Notes under the pieces: generated by a model
What the model was told of the DNA's origin: nothing
Database searches by the model: none
What the model saw: the letters and a program-made list of their open reading frames with translations, nothing else
In this document: positions 33,420-44,389 of the stretch, piece after piece
Layout of the letters: each line of letters begins with the position of its first letter
Numbering within the stretch: the stretch's first letter is position 1
Translations under genes and position numbers: made by a program
Source: Hirundichthys speculiger
Lineage: Eukaryota; Chordata; Actinopteri; Beloniformes; Exocoetidae
DNA length: 64,000 bases
Assembly: GCA_018398805.1 (NCBI GenBank)
Contig: JAGFBZ010000708.1
Span: 558,001-622,000 of the forward strand
Reading direction: 5' to 3'

Positions 33420-34036
33420 GGACGTATATATCGTGGGGACGATAGAAAAGTGTGTATCGTGCCATTTCTCTTCTATTGTTTCTAACCTAATTTTATCAAT
33501 TATTACAGCAAATATGTAATTAAATAATCCTGCAACGATAAATTTGATAGAATCATATCTACTTCTACAAAGTAGCCTTTTATGTTTGCACTTTTATTCA
33601 TGGTTAATACCTTAAACAGAGTTCTCCTCAACCCTGATATTTTCTTTAGACACGTTATATTGGTTTGCAAACTTTGCACTACAAGGTTACAGATTTCAGA
33701 AAGTTGAAAAATAATTTGTGTTTATTTTTTATAGCTGAACTTCAGTGCAAAAATGTGTTTTTCCTCTCAGAAACTGTTGTGCACTTTAAAAAAAAATGTG
33801 AAAGCTACTGTACCTCTGTACCTACCTGTTTTTGCTGCACTAAAATGTATGTTTGTGACAGTTCAGCTAAATGTCCTTTCAAAATAAAGTTGAAAAGTAA
33901 GCAATGAAATATTTGTCAAACTTTTCAGAGAATAACTGAAAACATACTTTATTATGGTATATCGTGATATATATCGTTATCGTGATATAAAATAGTCCAT
34001 ATTGTGATATATGATTTTTTCCATATCGCCCAGCAC
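33420..34036. mobile_element. Degenerate hAT-like element
   Basis: The right side has dense ATCGTGATAT repeats and ends CCATATCGCCCAGCACTA, like the termini of fish hAT MITEs. The left side starts with ATATATCGTGGGGACGATAG at about 33,426 but lacks a matching terminus. No flanking duplication was found. Confidence 0.45.
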
Positions 34037-34217
34037 TACAAAGGGGTATATGTGAAGAGTATTTATTTGAAGGGATTTGCATATTTGTTGTTCATTTAAC
34101 ATTGCTTGTATTTACATTTACATTCGATTTTCATTCCACACATTGTTTTCATTTCACGTTGCTCTTCTTTTGTAGTTTTTCATCTCATTTCACGTGACTT
34201 TTCTTTACTCTTTTAAT

Positions 34218-34962
34218 TAGGGGTGCACGATAACTATCGGTCCGATAACTATCGGGCCGATAACAGGAAATTATGACGTCATCCTGATAACTCTGATATC
34301 ACGATGAATAGCCCCAATAACATTTCTGTCAACACGGCAGTGCCTCACTCCCTCTGAGCCTTGAATGACCGGCAGTGAATGTTATGTTCAAGTAACATTG
34401 GCATCATCAGAAAAACGATTATTCAATCAGGAAAATCAAGAATACCCCCTCATGCCAGAAAACAGCTCGTTAACTCGGTCATAATTTTGGTATTTCAGTA
34501 CATAAGTATTTTCCCACATGTTACACATAAAAAAATAGAAAAGGCTGAAAGAATGACTAGCAAACCACAGAACGTGGGAATTTACGTTACACCTTGAATG
34601 CAGCATGCAGCACAGCGTGCTGATCACAACAAACATGGCGGCGATTCCATGGAACTTCGTTAAAGCTTCAGAAGAAGATAGTTTGGTGGTTATTTGTGAC
34701 GAATCCTCCTAGCAAATTCTACGAGGAGGGAAGCACAAGCTTTAATACGTAAAACCTGATGCAGCCTCCTACAACATAACAATCACTACCATGGAGTTTT
34801 GAAATCGCACTAACATGACCTAATGCTAACGTGCGCAAGATAGTATTGATGTAATGATCTTAGGTACATGTGTGGGTTATCGGTTATCGGTATCGGCCTT
34901 TAGGAGCTGAAAGTTAACGGTTATCGGTATCGGTTTTAAAAAACAGTTATCGTGCATCCCTA
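34218..34962. mobile_element. hAT family G element (copy 2)
   Basis: Starts TAGGGGTGCACGATAACTATC and ends CAGTTATCGTGCATCCCTA. Interior aligns with 8,651-9,750 (GACCGGCAGTGAATGTTATG, CCTTGAATGCAGCATGCAGC). Flanks CTTTTAAT and GTTTTGTT are too different to be a clean duplication. Confidence 0.8.
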
Positions 34963-35726
34963 GTTTTGTTAATAGCTGGGATGTACATTACGCTCGGACA
35001 TCTCGAATCCTAGTAATAGACCAATGTTTGGATCTTTTTCTGTAAAATTGTCCAGATGGGCACATCACAGGAGAGGACACACACAAGCAAACTGCAGTCC
35101 ATGTCAGGCACCACTTGCTAGATGACTAAGGTGACCAAAAAGCTTTCCAGGAAGCAAGTGGCTGATATTAACTAGTTTTTTAAGATGCGGTCATTGATGT
35201 ATTAATGTGGAAAAGAAGACAAGCTGCAGTTGTCCTTTGGGAATAAAAACTAAAAGCCACATTACTCTTTAATGCTTCAACTTATAGTTATAAATACTGG
35301 CTTCAATTAAAATATTAGACTTTAATCTAATTTCATAAACAAATCTCCTAACACTGTCACTAACGGTGAATAACCAACACATAAATACATCATAGTGTCA
35401 TTTTTTGGCATATGTAAGAGTCAATACAAGAACTGAACACCAGTATTTCCAGTATGTCCCTTCATGCACAGCTTTCCTTGCTTGTCATTTAAATGTATTC
35501 CTCCTAAGTGGCTTGTCACCCAATTCTTAATTTCATTGGCTAATTCATGTATGATGCATGACTCACTGATGAGCTGATCTACAACTCAACTCAAATGAGG
35601 TACCAATCACAGACTGGGAATGGCTGCTATACTTCAGAATGACCATTTCAGAAGTGCTTACAAGCAAGTGGGACAACACATTATTAACATATGGTACCGC
35701 TTGTGGCTAACTGGACATAATGCAAG
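34963..35726. other. Septin-7 intron, nothing recognised
   Basis: AT-rich unique-looking sequence; no feature supported. Confidence 0.45.
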
Positions 35727-36624
35727 ATTGGGCAAGTTAACGCGTTATTATCGCGTTAACTCATAATTTTATTAACGCTGACATTTATTTTATCACGCGT
35801 TAACGCATGTTGCTCACATGCTTTTTTTTTTTTTAAGTCTATTACTGGCTGCTACAGAACCGGAAGAGAACTGGCAGAAAAACATGCAGAAAAGCTAAAA
35901 CAGACATGGAGAACGATAAAAATCCGTGAACTTTACAGTTCGGGTAGCAACTCAGGTAGCAATATTTTCGTATTTTCTGATCGAAGTCTAAAATTGAAAT
36001 ATATAAAAAAAACAGGCATTTTTTTCTTTTTTTGTTAGATTTAGAAAACAAAAAAACATTATAAAATGTAACTTTTTTTTATTATTTTTGATTGACAATT
36101 GAAAATGGGAGAATAAACGAAACATGGATTGATAAAGTTACAGAACTTTAACTTGGACATTTTCATTTTAAAGTTCTCCCAGACGGAGGATTCAACAGAA
36201 ACAAGGTTATTTGTAACAACTGACAAGTTGAACTCCCCGTTAAAAGTTTCTACTGTTACCTCAGAAATTACCTGTTTTAATGTTCTGATTGTGGCTCAGT
36301 ATTTTGTTAGTAAACTTTTTTATTTGTCATAAAAAAACAGGATGTCATTAATGCCCTGGCAGTGGCAATAAGCTTTATTTTATTTGACACTTTTTAAGAT
36401 GAGATTTACACTAAACATGTGTTACTGACAAGTGCTGATGTTAAAAGTGTTTGAACAACAAATGTTATGGCACTTTAGTTCATTTGGCAGCAGAACATTT
36501 AAATAAAAGTGACCTTTACACTATTTTTTAATTCATTATTTGATTTTCCGTATACAATGTGATTAATCGTGATTAATCAGGGAAATCATGCAATTAATCG
36601 CAATTCAAAATTGTTGCCCAGCCC

Positions 36625-36626
<2 letters not shown>
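35727..36626 (+). mobile_element. Family C repeat (GTTAACGCG / GATTAATCG ends)
   Basis: Left end GGGCAAGTTAACGCGTTATT; right end GCAATTAATCGCAATTC followed by TTGCCCAGCCCTA. Interior blocks (AGTTCTCCCAGACGGAGGAT, AATGCCCTGGCAGTGGCAAT) recur at 39,719-40,735 and, in pieces, in the composite 43,196-48,590. hAT-like by its ends (TAGGGCTGGGCAA-type), but no 8-bp duplication was confirmed. Confidence 0.65.
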
Positions 36627-36679
<53 letters not shown>

Positions 36680-36680
36680 T
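36627..36680. repeat. (TA)n microsatellite
   Basis: About 45 bases of alternating TA directly after the family C terminus, then ACACATATATAT. A second case of a TA tract at an element edge. Confidence 0.8.
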
Positions 36681-38009
36681 ATTTCTGATAATCTAATATT
36701 ATAGGGTAAGTGGATTATCAGAAACCATCATGTTGTCTTCATATGTTATCTAAAGTGGTGTTAAAGTTGTTACAATATTTTAACTTTTCTTGTGACCATT
36801 GTCGTAGTAGACTGTACCTGCTGTGGCTACTGTTTTGTCAGAAGCTATGCTTCATCAATAAAGTATTTTTGAATTTGAATCAATTAAAATTACAAGAATC
36901 TTGGCTTTCCAGTGTTATTTTGTATGTGCATCCACTTTCACACAGCACTTGTCTAGAATGCAGAGTTGAGCAAAAACAGCTGACTGGGGTTAATCAGATC
37001 TCAACGGCTTCATCTCATGTTCACTGCTTATGCATACAAAGGCTTAATTACAGACAATGTGCCGTTGTCCAGATATTGAAAACATGCAACTTATGTCTCC
37101 CTGTCAAAAGTCATGTCTTACTGGTATATGTCCCATCTAAGCAAGATTCATAAAAAGCTTGACATCTTATGAAAGATCTGACAACATCTAGCACTGCTGT
37201 TCCAGTCTTATTTATTTATATTATAATAAAAGGAACTGAGCCATTTGACTTCACCAGGAGGTGGAAGATAAACCGTCTCCTGTAACTGCAGCAGCAGATG
37301 AGACATCAAAGATCTACAGTTTCATTTACAAATTCTCAATAAGAAGAGGGTTTTTTTCTGTCGAGACCGTCTAGATCTGCAGTTCTTAAATGTTTCTCAT
37401 GTCACAAAGCCCAGATTTGAACTGAAACATGTCCAAGGCTGACCCTTATTACGGTAAAAGACTGACACTCTGAAACTGGGAAACTCATATGTTATAGCAG
37501 AGGAATAAAAAAATAACTTAACCAGATGAACAAAAAAATTAAAATAGATCACAAAAATAATTCAGGAAGCCAATGCATTGCTTAAAATAGTGTGCAGTAA
37601 AAGTGTGCCAAATTACACATATAAAAACTTCAAATAAGTGAAATTTAATGGCACACTATTGGTTCTGTTCAAATAAATATTTATATGCGCCATGCTATGT
37701 AGATGAAGGAAAAATGCTTATGTGAAGAATGTAACGAGGGAATTCCCCCCAGTTGTGATAAATAGATTTCAGGCCCAGTGTCATATGACAGCAAAAAATG
37801 ATGTTACTGGCATTTCAGCAGATACAACCAACTGTATCATCAGTGGGCTTTTTTTTTTGTTCTTTTTAAATGGGACCATATTTCCAGAGTTGAAGTAGAC
37901 AAAGGGACAGACACGACGAATTGATTAGGACTGTTTACCAGCTGACTCTAGTAAACTGTGGAATACCTATAGTCCCAAAATTTGGGGTATTTTTGTGTAT
38001 TTGAGGAGA
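36681..38009. other. Septin-7 intron; possible LINE tail at about 36,855-36,890
   Basis: TCAATAAAGTATTTTTGAAT followed by TTGAAT looks like a LINE 3' tail in plus orientation. An open frame of 147 codons (36,710-37,153) overlaps this tail and has no motif, so it is not called. The rest is unrecognised. Confidence 0.35.
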
Positions 38010-38011
38010 TA

Positions 38012-38575
38012 CAGAGATCCCTCGCCGATTTGCGCTTTAAGTTCCGTGGTTTAAGTTATTCGCAGATATGGGTAATGGTGTGTGTGTCGTGGGACGGCAG
38101 AATGAAAACTGGGTTGGATGAAAAGTGGAGTGAGCATCAACAGCAGCCCAGCGTGTATAGATTTACATTCTCTGTTAACCGACAGGAGCCCAACAATACA
38201 ACCTGTGTGATGTTACAAGTTCCTGCAGTGCCAGAATAAAGTTCCCGTTCCATGCAGAGAAAACCAGACTGTTTCTTTTGTTGTTGTTAGCGTGTTAGCC
38301 GCTAATTATGAGCCAAAAATAGCACAATACCAGCAGTTTCTTTACTACGGTTCAGAGACCAGAGGCTGTGAAGGTAACAGAAAGACCACAGTTGAGCCTT
38401 TGTCTTGTTTCGCTGTAGTGCCTCGCTACTTTTTTACGGTTTTTAAACATATTTTAAACACATTATTTAGGCTAAGGGGGGCTCAGAGTACAGTTCGCGG
38501 ATTTGATTATTGCGGGGGGGGGGGGGGGGGGGGGTGGCCGGTCCTCCATTAACTGCGAAAATTAAGGGATCATTG
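38012..38575. mobile_element. TA-flanked MITE (Tigger/pogo-like ends) with a 21-nt G-run
   Basis: Starts CAGAGATCCCTCGCCGATTT and, inverted, CAATGATCCCTTAATTTTCG. Flanked by TA at 38,010-38,011 and 38,576-38,577. CAGnnATCCCTCG-type ends are typical of Tigger/pogo-related elements. A G-run spans 38,514-38,534. No transposase seen. Confidence 0.6.
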
Positions 38576-38748
38576 TATATTTTTGCATTTAAGAAGAGCC
38601 AGGCTGAGGTCTTATTGTCTTATTGCAGAGGCTCTTAGACAAGTAGAACCTCAAACAAAAAAAAACAACATGTAACTTGTTATTCTGTTATTTATTTAAA
38701 TAAAAATTTATCAAAAGAGAAAAAAAAATAATGTGGGGAGAACTAAAA

Positions 38749-39190
38749 GGCTGTGTATACTCTCGCATCAATGTGTCGCCGTCAGCCTGATGCCGGTATG
38801 CCGCAGTCACTTTTAATTTATACTCAATTTTGAAGCGCGTCTCCGCTATGTTATTCCACATCACAACGCAAGAGGGACAATCACGAACTAGCTAAACTTA
38901 CTAAACTTATCTCTTGTGTTTTTCCACTTCCTCACCATCTCAGCCGTATCCAGACCCACATTCATCACTATCTCCCTCCATGAATTACTAGAATATGTCT
39001 GTGGTGTGGAGAACCAGAATCGTACAGATGTGGGTACTTCCTCATTTCTTCAATGACACGCTCTTTTCTATGCGGATGTAGAATTGACCAATCAGAGGCC
39101 TCCTTTCTCTCCTCCTTGCGTCACTCTTTGCGGCACTGTCTGCGTTGACCGTATGTGACGCAGACGACCTGACGTTCGAGTATAAATCAG
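38749..39190 (-). mobile_element. Harbinger-like element with a MADF-type exon
   Basis: Ends GGCTGTGTATACTCTCGCAT and (inverted) CTGATTTATACTCGAACGTC are similar over about 15 bases. Contains a MADF-like coding remnant on minus (38,888-39,037). MADF/Myb-type second proteins accompany PIF/Harbinger transposases, hence the assignment. No flanking duplication confirmed. Confidence 0.5.
38888..39037 (-). pseudogene. MADF (Myb/SANT-like) domain remnant
   Basis: The minus frame gives TYSSNSWREIVMNVGLDTAE and MVRKWKNTRDKF: the SWxxI, VG, then WKNxRDKF pattern of MADF domains, which bind DNA through a helix-turn-helix. It stops after SKFS and lacks the first helix and the rest of the protein. Same piece in broken form at about 3,383-3,420. 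Confidence 0.5.
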
Positions 39191-39484
39191 GCTTACACAC
39201 CCATCCATTCAACAGCTTGCATATCAAGTTTTAGCAGCAGTAACCTTCAGTAGTCATGACCTGACCATCATTTTCTCAGCAGAGGAAAAAAGCATCCTGG
39301 TTGTGGAGGACTTTTGACCAATTCTTTGTTCCAATATTGCTTCAGTTCACGGAGGTTTTTGGCATTTGATTACATCTAGTTCTCCTAAACCCCTGCCACA
39401 GGATCAGGATGAGGTCTGGACTTTGACCAGCCCATTCCAAATCCTTGATTCTTTTGTTTTTCCAGTCTTTTATTGGGTATTAAC

Positions 39485-39718
39485 TAGGGGTGAGTATTGG
39501 CAATGACCTTGCAATATGATATGTATCATGATACTTGGGTCACAATATGATATTATCATGATATATTGCGATATTCTACCCAGTTAATATCAAAATTAAA
39601 AGTAAAGATGAAAAATCAAGTTGCTGTATATGTTTCTTTAGATGATATTGATCATTCAGAGGACAAATTGAGTCAAAACTATTTGCTTCAAAACAACCTA
39701 TTTATTGTTTATTATTAG
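39485..39718 (+). mobile_element. hAT family B element (copy 4), truncated by family C
   Basis: Begins TAGGGGTGAGTATTGGCAAT and follows copies 1-3 to TTTATTATTAG, where the family C sequence TAGGGCTGGGCAAGTAAACA starts. The missing distal third was not found on the other side, so a deletion accompanied or followed the insertion. Confidence 0.75.
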
Positions 39719-40735
39719 TAGGGCTGGGCAAGTAAACACGTTATTACGTTTTAATTTATTAACACCAACATTTATCTTATCGCGTGTTAACGCATGTTGC
39801 TCACATGCTTTTGTTTTGAAAAGTCTGTTCATGGCTGTTGCAGAACCAGAAAACAGTAAACATATGGAAAAGCTAAAACAGACGGTAAAAATCAGTTAAT
39901 TTTACAGTTCAGGTAGCAACTCAGGTAGCAATATTAACAATTCTATCTGAAAAATATTAATTCTGGACTGCAACAAAACGTTCTCGTCATTCCTCCATGT
40001 TCCATCAGATCTGCTCCATGTGTTCACTGTCCTGCTGTTCTCTAGCTGGTTACTGCAGTGCAGCTCCATCTAGTGGTACAGATGTGTAATGACAACAGAA
40101 AGTCCAGTCCTCCATTATAAAACTAATTCAGTTCTGTGGCCCATTTTTTAATTTCATGTTTTGATCCAAGTCTAAAACTTTCGGTTTTTTTGTGTTAGAT
40201 TAAAAAACGAAAAACGTAACAAAATGTCACTTTTTAATTTTTTTTTTTTTTTATATATTTTTGAATGACAGTTGAAAATGGAAAGAATGAATGATACATG
40301 GATTGGCAAAGTTACTGAACTTTAACATGGACATTTTCATTTTAAAGTTCTCCCAGACGGAGGATTCAACAGAAACATATTTATTTGATACAACTGACAA
40401 GTTGAACTCCCCGTTAAAAGTTTCTGCTGTTACCTCAGAAATTGCCTGATGTTCTGATTGTGCTGAGACACAATCATTTTGTTGGATTTTGTTTGCAGAC
40501 TTTTTTTTTTTTTTTTTTATAAAAACAGGATGACATTAATGCCCTGGCAGTGGCAATAAGCTTTATTTTATTTTTTAAGATGAGATTTACACTAAATATG
40601 TGTTACTGCCAAGTGCTGATGTTAAAAGTGTTTGAACAACAAATATTATGGCACTTTAGTTCATATGTCAGCAGAACATTTAAATAAAAGTGCATTTTAG
40701 ACTACTTTTGAATTTTTGTATTCATTATATATTTC
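39719..40735 (+). mobile_element. Family C repeat (copy 2), 3' end lost
   Basis: Starts TAGGGCTGGGCAAGTAAACA and follows 35,727-36,626 with an extra segment (39,960-40,130) that includes TGGTTACTGCAGTGCAGCTC and ATCTAGTGGTACAGATGTG, also found in 48,163-48,260 and 57,600-57,740. It breaks off near TATATATTTCCGTGG without a terminus. Confidence 0.65.
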
Positions 40736-41482
40736 CGTGGTCGTCCCAGGATAAATGCACCTGACATCAGCAGCAGACAGGCTGGCTGGTCCTGCTGTGT
40801 TGTAGACCAACCCGTCCTACCGCATGGTTCACAGCATGTGTTGCTTACAGTCGTTCACCGACTCATCAACGACAAAACACTCAGGAAACGCGAGGCTAAC
40901 GTATCCAATAAAACAGAGTCAGAGAAAAAAACGACAACAAACCAAAAGAAACTAAGCTGTATATGGCATTTAGCAATGTCAATAATGCCAAACATCCTTC
41001 AAATCCGTAGACTAAAATAACAGGCTACTGATACTGAGGAACTTCTTTATGACACAAAATCAAGTACAGTTGTTCCAACGTTACTCATTAAACTGTGTTT
41101 AAACGCAGACCACAAAGTTACGATTGAACAGAACAACCTGATGGGCGGAAACGAACAAATGAGTCGGTTTTTAAAAGTAGGTGACAAAGTTGTGATTGAC
41201 AGAGATGGGACAGGAAACGGCAGTTTCCGAGGTGTTCAGCGAAGCTCGTGAGAAAATAAAATTACTCAACAAGACGCTTGGTATGAAATTTTACCAAGTA
41301 AATAGTTAAGCAGAGACAAGCCAACGCAACAGTCGTAAATATGTACAGTATATGCAGGTTTCATGTGTGTTTCCGAGCGTTTTGTCTCTCTCCCGCGAAA
41401 CGGTTGAAAAACTAAAACTGAGACGAAAGTCAGATCTACACGCCGAAGAACAGGAATACTTTACAATACTGAGAAAACCTAC
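40736..41482. other. Start of septin-7 intron 1
   Basis: No element termini recognised. Sequence becomes richer in CpG toward the first exon. It may hold intronic regulatory sites, but none can be named. Confidence 0.4.
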
Positions 41483-41537
41483 CCATTATGTCTTCTTTCC
41501 CGTCCCCCGCACAGTCCACTGTTTCTCGGCTTGACAT
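41483..41537 (-). CDS. septin7: Septin-7 first coding exon
   Basis: ATG at 41,537 opens MSSRETVDCAGDGKEDIM plus one base (G), then a GTAGGT donor: 55 coding bases. An in-frame TAG lies 13 codons upstream with no other ATG between, so this is the first start in its frame. Septin-7 N-termini are short, variable and rich in small or acidic residues, which fits, but the sequence itself is not diagnostic. The link to septin-7 rests on strand, CpG promoter, and the exact phase match through the CT microexon to [11 protein letters not shown]. If that link is wrong, this would be exon 1 of another minus-strand transcript. Confidence 0.65.
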
Positions 41538-41760
41538 TCCCCCGTAAAACTCGCCACACAAGTCAAATAGCTGCTAATACAAAAGTACTATACGCACTTT
41601 ATGGGCGTTCCGTAACTGACTGTCAAAGCAAACTGCGTACTCCCGCACTGAAGAGACCAAACACCCGCGAAACATCGCGAGATTTGGACAGACCGAAGCT
41701 TCTGTTATCGTTGCAATGTATTTTGAGAGATGGGTGATTTACATGATAACACCAGCTAAA
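41538..41760 (-). promoter_or_regulatory. CpG-rich septin-7 promoter / 5' UTR
   Basis: The stretch has clustered CpGs in otherwise CpG-poor sequence and contains TCTCGCGA on minus (41,675-41,682), half of the palindromic TCTCGCGAGA motif of vertebrate housekeeping promoters. No TATA box is placed with confidence. It lies directly upstream of the first coding exon. Confidence 0.55.
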
Positions 41761-41957
41761 GTTTTTAGGTTTAATAAGTGTATAACAGGAAAAGAGGCCT
41801 CGTTAATAATATAAAGTTCACGAGTCGCTGTTCCCTTATAATGACACTTCTGTACACCCCCCTTAACCATTTAAGTGAATGTTGTATATATGCTGATGTG
41901 TGCAATATGGTTGATTCGTTTTGTAATGTGTATTATGTGTAATGTGTATTATGAGTA

Positions 41958-42030
41958 TGCTACTTGACACCTTAATTTCTTTCGGGATCAATAAAGTTAC
42001 TCTACTCTTCTCTACTGTACTCTACCTCTC
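41958..42030 (+). mobile_element. LINE 3' tail fragment
   Basis: TTTCTTTCGGGATCAATAAA followed by GTTACTCTACTCTTCTCTAC: a typical 3' end of fish LINEs with a polyadenylation signal and a (CTCTA)n tail. Nothing of the body is recognisable upstream. Confidence 0.55.
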
Positions 42031-42454
42031 TGTTTCTTGATTTAACAGTGCCACCCAGTGGCCACCCAGTGGTACTGTTAAAGCTGCAATTTAATTTTCA
42101 AAGCTTCCTTAAAAGAACAAGAACATAAAGGTTTTTCTTATTTCTCTAAATTGTATTCGTTCTCCTATCTGATACCTGGTTTTTCATCTAAACTCAATGC
42201 TTAAAAGGATTGTCCTGAATCCTACTATAAGAGGAAAAGCTGGGGTTTGCTAGCTCTAAGTGAAGAGGCATAAACAACAATATTTTCCCACTTAAAATAA
42301 CCAGAATTAGCTATGAATTAGCTATTAGCCACTTAAATTAGCCATAATTCATTTCCCACATTGCAAATCATATTAAAAGAAAATAGGTACCTTGTCAAGC
42401 ACCTCTTCAATGCTCTTCAGACAGATATCAGATAATTAAGTGTTCTGCTCTAAT

Positions 42455-43195
42455 ACAACCCAGTTCCAAAAAAGCTGCAACACTGAAAATGGGACAAAAG
42501 AAGAAGAAAAATGCAAAGATCTGGAAAGCTCTTAAACCCACAATATTTTTTACAGTATAACTTCCTTATGTTTTATTGTATGCTATTTTACATAGAAAGT
42601 GGTCTATTGTACAATCTTACATTGTTAACTGGCCACTTGTACAATAAGATTTTGAATTTGATGTCAGCAGCAACTTATAAAAAAGTTTGAACTTGGCTAT
42701 TTTTACGACTCTGTAGCATCCCCTCTTTTTTCAACGACAGTCCATACATGGCTGGGAACTGAAGAGAGCAGGAACAGGAGTTTTTGGAAGATGAATGTTG
42801 TCCCATGTTTGTATGATATAGGATTCCAGTCGTTCAACTGCTCTGAGTCTTGTTTGACACGTTGTTTTTAAATGTTTTCTGTTGATGAAAGGTCTGTACT
42901 GCAGACAGGCCAGTTGAGTTTGTAATGGATGCCATCCCTGAAAAAGGATGTTACCTGGACGTCAGCCTAAAACCTTTATATACCCCTCAGCACTGATGTT
43001 TCTTTTCCAGATGTGCAGCTGCTGATGGTATGTCTCACCATACCATCAAAGATGCAGGATTTTGAACTGAGCATTGATAATGAGCCAGATTGTCACCTTC
43101 TCTTTAGTCTTTGCAGTTTGCATAAAGAATTTCTCATTTCAATTTATCTAGTCATGGGATAATTTTCCCACTTTACCTGAGTCAGTTTTTCTATT
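42455..43195. mobile_element. Degenerate DNA-transposon-like repeat
   Basis: CAACCCAGTTCCAAAAAAGC, AATGCAAAGATCTGG and TTGTTTGACACGTTGT-type blocks are familiar from a widespread fish DNA repeat beginning TTCCAAAAAAGTTGGGAC. All frames are broken. Boundaries are approximate; the right edge meets the family C terminus at 43,196. Confidence 0.4.
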
Positions 43196-44389
43196 TTTTA
43201 GGGCTGGGCAATGATGACAATTTTCCCTGATTAATCACGATTAATTGCATTGTATACGCAAAATCAAATAATGAATTCAAAAGTAGTGTAAAACTCCGTG
43301 TATCATTCGTTCTTTCCATTTTCAACTGTCAATCAAAAATTGAAAAAGGAAAAAGGGGCGTTTTATTTCGTTTTTCGTTTTTGAATCCAACACAAAAAAC
43401 AAAAAATGCCCGGTTTTTCGTATTTGAATTTTAGAATTGGATCAAAAATACGAAATTAAAAAACGGGCCACGGGACCGGATTTGTTTTATAATATTTAAT
43501 TTGTCCGTTCGACGTGACCCGAAAGTGACTTTGTGCGGCAGTTCCGGTAGCATGGTGGCGCTAGAATCAAATACTAGTTTGATCAAGGACTTATTCAGCA
43601 GCGGTTTGACACACGCTGAAATTTCCTACAGGTTGCAGCAGATGAGTATCCTGTAGTGATGGTGAGATGAAGCCTCATGAGGCATCGAACCATTTGAGCT
43701 GATCGGTTTCAGAAAGGGTTCATTACTAGAAGCTTCACCTGCACACGACACCACCTACTGGACAGGTTTATAATCACAGGCAGCTGGATCTCAATCAGCT
43801 GTTTGTAGCGCATTGAATATTTGTCTGTCATGGCCCTTGGGAATGATTATGAATTACAAAGAATGCATGGCCAAATAAATTCTCTACATACATTATAACA
43901 TATGTGTATAATAAAATATACCATGGATGAGTTCTGTGTGTGTAAAGTTTCCCAGTATGGAAGTATCATATGTGGCAGGTTGTGTAATGTTTTTTTTTTT
44001 TTGTCACTTTAGGAGAATAACATGGGCCTGAGCAGGCAGAGGACAGTGAAAGTGCTGGTCAAACTAGGAAGATGGAACTGAATATGTTTGTGTAACTTGA
44101 ACAATGATGTACAGGACAGGGAAAACTTTAGTCATTTTTATTAAGAAGTAACAGTCTCTCAACAGCTTTTCAGCAATTCCTTTTTTTTTTTTTTACACAA
44201 CCTCTCTGGTCTTTCACATGGTACAGAAGATGTTGTGCACAAAGGCGCAAATAATATTTTCAAAAAGTAGGTTGTCTGATAATCGAGGTCAAAACTTTTC
44301 TACTGTCATTACACATCTGCGCCACAAGATGGCGCTGCACCGACGTAAACAGTAGGTGAATGGAGCGTCACAGTGAACAGATGGAACGG

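Noticed and set aside
36710..37153. 147-codon open frame on plus
   Set aside because: It overlaps a LINE-like 3' tail with an AATAAA, begins without context, and has no domain or splice support.
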